The position numbers and the translations under genes were made by a program. Below, piece by piece: positions 60,041-64,000 of a stretch of DNA of 64,000 bases. Within the stretch, counting starts at the first letter, position 1, and each line of letters starts with the position of its first letter. The stretch spans positions 1-64,000 of the forward strand of contig CAZYQW010000117.1 of NCBI GenBank assembly GCA_964649825.1, in the 5' to 3' direction. Below the pieces are notes generated by a model. The model was not told the origin of the DNA, did not search any database, and worked only from the letters and a program-made list of their open reading frames with translations. The stretch comes from CAZYQW01 sp964649825 (lineage in GTDB: Bacteria; Planctomycetota; B15-G4; JADJEK01).

Positions 60041-61003
60041 ATGGACGCACGTCTGAACGGACGAAGAAGTCACGCGAACTCGACCGAGCTGCTCGAAGGA
60101 GACCCGTTGAGGAACGTCCCCTCGATCGCGGAGCTCCGCCGCATCTGCCAGGACCCGGTCCGCGAGTACAACGACCTCGCGGGCGCCCTGTACGGGTGGC
60201 GCTTCTCGATCTACATCACGTCTTTCTTCCTGCGCCTCGGGCTGACCGCGAACCACGCGTCGGTCTTGATGTGGCTGTTCGGGCTGGTCGGCTCGCTCCT
60301 CCTGCTCCTCCCGGGCTACGGCCGAATCGCGGGCATGGCGCTCATCACGCTCGCGTTCATCATGGACTGCGTCGACGGCGAGATCGCGCGCTACTTCAAG
60401 ATCGATTCCTACCGTTGGGCCGCCTTCGACTACATCCATCACCTGACGGTGAAGGCGCTCTCGTTCGTCTGTCTCGGCATCGGTCTCTTCATCGAGTTCT
60501 CCACGCCGTGGGCGATGGCGGCGGGCGGTCTCGGTTCGATCTTCTGGCTCGTCCTCATGATCGTTCGGGACCTCGCGACGTCGCTCTTCACGAAGAAGAT
60601 CGTGATGAACGACCGGCGCGACCGGAATCCGGCCTACTTGCGGCTCGTCGAGAACCTGAAGGAGATCGACGGTCGCGAGGATCCGGACGGACGGGAGGAG
60701 CCGGCGTCGGGGGCAGAGCTGTGGGGCTCGGGATTCCGCTTCCGGCCGTGGATGATCCGGACGTTCCTGGTCTCGTTCGACATGGTCGCGCCGACCTTCC
60801 TGGCGACCGCCATCGCCGACCGCTTCGTCGGCCGGTTCGAGATCGGGGGGATCTTCCTGACTCCGTCGTTGGCGTTGCTCTACGCGTACGCGCTCCTCCT
60901 TCCCTTCCACTCCATCGACTTGCTGTACAACGCGATGCGTCGCGGCGGGCTGCGCAAGGAGCTGTACGATCTGGCGAAACGGGTCGAGCGGTTCCGGTCC
61001 TGA
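60041..61003 (+). CDS. CDP-alcohol phosphatidyltransferase family protein
   Basis: A 320-aa membrane protein with about six spans. The signature D-G-x2-A-R-x8-G-x3-D-x3-D is present but altered: Asp112-Gly113, Ala116-Arg117, then Trp126 instead of Gly, Asp130 kept, and His134 instead of the final Asp (DGEIARYFKIDSYRWAAFDY, then IHH). Variants with His at the last position are known in polymer-cluster homologues. It may use a CDP-activated alcohol to form a phosphodiester, possibly a headgroup on a glycan or lipid. It leads a cluster with the WalW-like and carbamoyltransferase genes. Confidence 0.82.
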   Translation: MDARLNGRRSHANSTELLEGDPLRNVPSIAELRRICQDPVREYNDLAGALYGWRFSIYITSFFLRLGLTANHASVLMWLFGLVGSLLLLLPGYGRIAGMALITLAFIMDCVDGEIARYFKIDSYRWAAFDYIHHLTVKALSFVCLGIGLFIEFSTPWAMAAGGLGSIFWLVLMIVRDLATSLFTKKIVMNDRRDRNPAYLRLVENLKEIDGREDPDGREEPASGAELWGSGFRFRPWMIRTFLVSFDMVAPTFLATAIADRFVGRFEIGGIFLTPSLALLYAYALLLPFHSIDLLYNAMRRGGLRKELYDLAKRVERFRS

Positions 61004-61130
61004 GACCGCACGCAAATGCTGGAATCGATCGCCGTACATCGCTACACCTGAAAGGCTTCGGTCCGAATCGGTCGTCCCGCCGATATCCCGTCGGATCCGA
61101 CCGCACGCCGAACGACGCCCCGGAGTCAGC

Positions 61131-62162
61131 GTGGCCAGCCGCCAGCCGATCGAACTTTCTGTGGATCAGCGACCGATCCTCGTCGTGCTCATCGACGTCG
61201 AGGAGGAATTCGATTGGACGGCGGACTTCGATCGAAGCGCGACCGCCGTGACCCACGTCGACGAGCTGGTCCGAGGCTTCGTCGTCTTCGAGCCGTTCGG
61301 CATCGTCCCGATCGGGGTCGTCAGCTACCCGGTGGCGAACTCCGCGGCCGCCTCGGAACGTCTGCGCCCGCTCCTCGACGCGGGCCGCATGGTGGTCGGC
61401 GCCCACCTCCACCCGTGGGTGAACCCACCGTTCGTCGAGGACGTGAACGCGCACAACTCGTTTCCCGGCAACCTCGATCCCGAAGTCGAGGCCGCGAAGC
61501 TGCTCGCGCTGACCGACCGGATCGAGGAGGGTCTCGGCGTGCGGCCGCGCGTCTACCAGGCCGGACGGTACGGGATCGGTCCGAACACCCCGCGCATCCT
61601 GGAGCGCGCCGGCTACCAGGTCAGCACGACGATCAACCCGCCGTTCGACTTCACCAGCGAGGGAGGGCCGGATTTCTCGAACGAGAGCCCCTCGCCGTTC
61701 TGGTTCGGCGAAGAGCGGCCGCTGCTCGAGATCCCGGTCACCGGGGCGTTCATCGGCTCGGCCGGCGTGTTGTCCGCGTCGCTCCATCGGGCGGCGACGT
61801 CGGACCCGCTCAAGTGGACGCGGCTCGGCGGGATCCTGTCGCGGCTCGGCGTCGTCGAGCGCATCCGGCTGTCGCCGGAGGGGCACAGCGCCAGCGACAT
61901 GAAGCGCTTGACTCGCTGCCTGATGGACCGCGGAGTGCGCGTCTTCCTCCTCACGTTCCACTCGCCGACGTTGAAGCCGGGCTGCACGTCGTACGTTCGC
62001 AACGAGGAGGATCGAACCGCGTTCCTGCGCACGCTCTCCGATTATTTCGAGTTCTTTCTCGGCGAGCTGGGCGGAGAGTCGATGACTCCACTCCAGGTGC
62101 ACACACGCTTTCTCGAGCGTTGCCCGCCTCCATCTCCGGTGAAGACGAAGGCGTCCACATGA
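61131..62162 (+). CDS. polysaccharide deacetylase-like protein (WalW family)
   Basis: A 343-aa cytoplasmic protein from GTG 61131. The metal-binding start of the NodB fold is visible: LVVLIDVEEEFDWTADFDRS, then VGAHLHPWVNPPF, YQAGRYGIGPNT and LTFHSPTLKPGC. WalW proteins occur in polysaccharide and spore-coat clusters and are assumed to act on a glycan N-acetyl group or to bind one. The stop overlaps the ATG of the carbamoyltransferase gene by 4 bp, so they are coupled. Confidence 0.83.
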   Translation: MASRQPIELSVDQRPILVVLIDVEEEFDWTADFDRSATAVTHVDELVRGFVVFEPFGIVPIGVVSYPVANSAAASERLRPLLDAGRMVVGAHLHPWVNPPFVEDVNAHNSFPGNLDPEVEAAKLLALTDRIEEGLGVRPRVYQAGRYGIGPNTPRILERAGYQVSTTINPPFDFTSEGGPDFSNESPSPFWFGEERPLLEIPVTGAFIGSAGVLSASLHRAATSDPLKWTRLGGILSRLGVVERIRLSPEGHSASDMKRLTRCLMDRGVRVFLLTFHSPTLKPGCTSYVRNEEDRTAFLRTLSDYFEFFLGELGGESMTPLQVHTRFLERCPPPSPVKTKAST

Positions 62163-64000
62163 AGACCCTGGGTATCTCGCCGCTCGACAAGGACGCCACG
62201 GTGGCGATCGTCGAGGACGGTCGAGTCGTCTACGCCGCGGCCGAGGAACGGTTCAGCCGCGTGAAACAGCACGCCGGGTTCCCGGCGCGCGCCATCGCCG
62301 ACGCGCTCGCGTTCACGGGCACCGACGCGAAGGACCTCGACCTCGTCGCGTACCCGTTCCTCGACGCGGCCGGCGAGACGCGGCTCATGGAGGAGGCGTT
62401 TCGGGCCGAGCGCGAGTTCCACGCCGGCCACCGCGCGCCGCCCCTCGCGGAACTGGTGAAGGACGCCTTGCGACGCGTGCCGAGCGACCGGCCGCCCGTC
62501 CACGGCCTGCGCTCCAGCGGCCAGCGCATGGAGAAGGGACGGCTGAAGGAGCGGCTCTATCGCGTGCTCGGACAGTCGGGGCTGTCGACGACCGTCGCGC
62601 ACCGTCTCTCGCGACGCTGGTTCGAGGTCGCGAGCGCCGAGCACCGCCGGTGGCAATCCGAGCTCGAGCGCGGCCTGAAGGACGCGGGGATCGCCGCGCC
62701 GCTCAAGCGCTCCGAGCATCACGTCTCCCACGCGGCCAACGCCTACTACGCGAGCGGCTTCGATCGCGCGCTGATCGTCACCCTCGACGGCTACGGCAGC
62801 GGCCTCTGCGGCTCGATCAGCGTCGGCGAGGGCGGTCGCATCACGCGCAAGCACGGCCTCCGCTTCCCGTTCTCGCTCGGCACGTTCTACGAGGGCGTCA
62901 CGTCGTCGCTCGGCTTCCACCCGGACCGGCACGCCGGCAAGATCGTCGGCCTCGCCGCGTACGGCGACGCGCGCGTGCTCGGCGACGTCCTGCTCGCGCG
63001 GTTCGAGCTCGGCGACGGCGACATCCGCATCCAGCAGAACCTGAACGTCTTCTTCTCGCGCGACCTCGCGAGCCGTTTCCCGATGATCGACGTGGCGGCG
63101 GCCTGGCAGCACGTGCTCGAGGTCGCGGCCTGCTCGGTGGTGCGGCACTGGCTGCGCGAGACCGGGACGGACTCCGTCGTCCTGTCGGGCGGCGTCACCG
63201 CGAACGTGAAGATGAACCAGCGGATCCACGAGATCGAAGGCGTCGAGCGGATCTTCGTCTACCCGAACATGGGCGACGGCGGCTGCGGAACCGGGCTCGC
63301 GATGCACCTCTCCTGGCCGGGCGGCGCCGGCGCGCCGATCCCGACCGCGTACCTCGGCCCCAGCTTCGACCGGGCGGCGATGCAGCGGGCGCTCGACGCC
63401 GCCGACCTCACGTACTCCGAACCGAAGGAGATCGCGGCCGAGGTCGCGCGGCGCGTGCACGAAGGGCAGGTCGTGGGCCGATTCGACGGCCGCATGGAGT
63501 ACGGCCCGCGCGCGCTCGGCAACCGGTCGATCCTCTACCACGCCCGCGAGCCCGACGTGAACCAGTGGCTGAACCGCCGCCTCGGGCGGACCGAGTTCAT
63601 GCCGTTCGCTCCGGTCACGCGCTGGGAAGCGCGCGAGCGCTGCTACCTGAACCTGAGGGGAGCCGAGCACACGGCGCAGTTCATGACGATCACGTTCGAC
63701 TGCACCGACTGGATGAAGGAGAGCTGCCCCGCCGCCGTTCACGTCGACGGGACGGCGCGGCCGCAGCTCGTCCAGCGCGACACGAACCCGGGCTACTACG
63801 ACATCATCGCCGAGTACGAGAAGCTCTCCGGCATCCCGTGCCTCATCAACACCAGCTTCAACATGCACGAGGAGCCGATCGTCTGCTCTCCGGAGGACGC
63901 GGTCCGCGCGTTCCTGCTCGGCCGCATCGACGCCCTCGCGATGGGTCCGTTCCTCGCCGAGCACCCCGACCGCGGCGCCGGCGCCGCCGAGGCGGCGCGC
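62159..64000 (+). CDS. carbamoyltransferase (NodU/CmcH family), cut by window end
   Basis: At least 614 aa with no stop before the window end. The N-terminal ATPase-like (Kae1-like) fold begins ISPLDKDATVAIVEDG. The metal site has His187, His188 and His191 (EHHVSH) and Asp210 (TLDGYGSG). The C-terminal YrdC-like part ends with NTSFNMHEEPIVCSPEDAVR. In this family the first His of the motif GHDAS is often involved in the active site, and here it reads DKDAT (Lys). It uses carbamoyl phosphate and ATP to carbamoylate a glycan or secondary metabolite. It is translationally coupled to the WalW-like gene. Confidence 0.93.
   Translation, partial: MKTLGISPLDKDATVAIVEDGRVVYAAAEERFSRVKQHAGFPARAIADALAFTGTDAKDLDLVAYPFLDAAGETRLMEEAFRAEREFHAGHRAPPLAELVKDALRRVPSDRPPVHGLRSSGQRMEKGRLKERLYRVLGQSGLSTTVAHRLSRRWFEVASAEHRRWQSELERGLKDAGIAAPLKRSEHHVSHAANAYYASGFDRALIVTLDGYGSGLCGSISVGEGGRITRKHGLRFPFSLGTFYEGVTSSLGFHPDRHAGKIVGLAAYGDARVLGDVLLARFELGDGDIRIQQNLNVFFSRDLASRFPMIDVAAAWQHVLEVAACSVVRHWLRETGTDSVVLSGGVTANVKMNQRIHEIEGVERIFVYPNMGDGGCGTGLAMHLSWPGGAGAPIPTAYLGPSFDRAAMQRALDAADLTYSEPKEIAAEVARRVHEGQVVGRFDGRMEYGPRALGNRSILYHAREPDVNQWLNRRLGRTEFMPFAPVTRWEARERCYLNLRGAEHTAQFMTITFDCTDWMKESCPAAVHVDGTARPQLVQRDTNPGYYDIIAEYEKLSGIPCLINTSFNMHEEPIVCSPEDAVRAFLLGRIDALAMGPFLAEHPDRGAGAAEAAR

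Noticed and set aside
56934..60050. Long open frame on the minus strand overlapping the propeller-cytochrome gene
   Set aside because: Out of frame with the protein that has haem motifs and signal peptide; Arg-rich shadow.
61069..61103. CGGTCG/CGACCG inverted repeat before the WalW-like gene
   Set aside because: Only six pairs with a long loop; chance occurrence in GC-rich DNA is likely.
1..64000. CRISPR array, rRNA, tRNA, prophage or transposase
   Set aside because: I saw no regularly spaced long repeats, no rRNA-like conserved stretches, no cloverleaf candidates and no transposase or phage proteins; this was by eye only.

Overview
The window is high-GC DNA from what looks like a free-living Planctomycetota bacterium. 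This placement is inferred from gene content, not from a marker gene. The supporting features are four ECF sigma factors in 64 kb, two very long serine/threonine kinases with TPR tails, two sulfatase-fold lipoproteins, secreted beta-propeller cytochromes, a polymorphic-repeat beta-helix protein, and two secreted proteins sharing a Cys/Gly-rich C-terminal module of a kind I associate with planctomycete exoproteins. I saw no rRNA, tRNA, CRISPR array, insertion sequence or phage gene.

Layout. 1-7 kb: polyphosphate kinase (ppk), an ECF sigma factor and a convergent exopolyphosphatase (ppx), then a lipoprotein and an Fpg-type DNA glycosylase. 7-14 kb: two exported minus-strand proteins, a ferredoxin-linked 2-oxoacid oxidoreductase (korA with fused gamma domain, korB) and an HTTM membrane protein with a small partner. 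14-20 kb: a tightly overlapping minus-strand operon of a CAP/HEAT protein, a Rieske oxygenase and a Ser/Thr kinase. 20-27 kb: a small ORF coupled to a universal stress protein, a GH2-like enzyme, a hotdog thioesterase, apaG, a TPR/DUF2911-like protein and the first protein with the shared C-terminal module. 27-40 kb: an O-antigen-ligase-like TPR protein head-to-head with a GT39-like glycosyltransferase, two sulfatase-fold lipoproteins that have Thr instead of the formylglycine Cys, and an ECF sigma/HEAT-protein unit. 40-49 kb: a propeller-cytochrome, a multidomain exported protein, an ABM monooxygenase, a stand-alone SPASM-like protein, a YWTD propeller with the shared module and an epimerase. 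49-56 kb: two ECF sigma factors, a second kinase, a gene remnant and a beta-helix protein. 56-64 kb: a second propeller-cytochrome and the start of an envelope-polymer cluster (CDP-alcohol phosphatidyltransferase, WalW-like deacetylase, carbamoyltransferase cut by the window end).

Most products are predicted to be exported, lipidated or membrane-bound, so the common theme is the cell envelope and its sensing. The regulators (ECF factors, kinases) are interleaved with it. Phosphate storage and ferredoxin-linked carbon metabolism are the main cytoplasmic functions.

The most unusual non-coding features are: a dispersed double-hairpin repeat (25.7 and 56.3 kb), a 146-bp palindromic element in the ppx/lipoprotein divergent region, a 29-bp perfect inverted repeat at 39.5 kb, and an array of about nine short motifs spaced almost exactly 10 bp apart between a divergent sigma factor and a sulfatase-fold gene.
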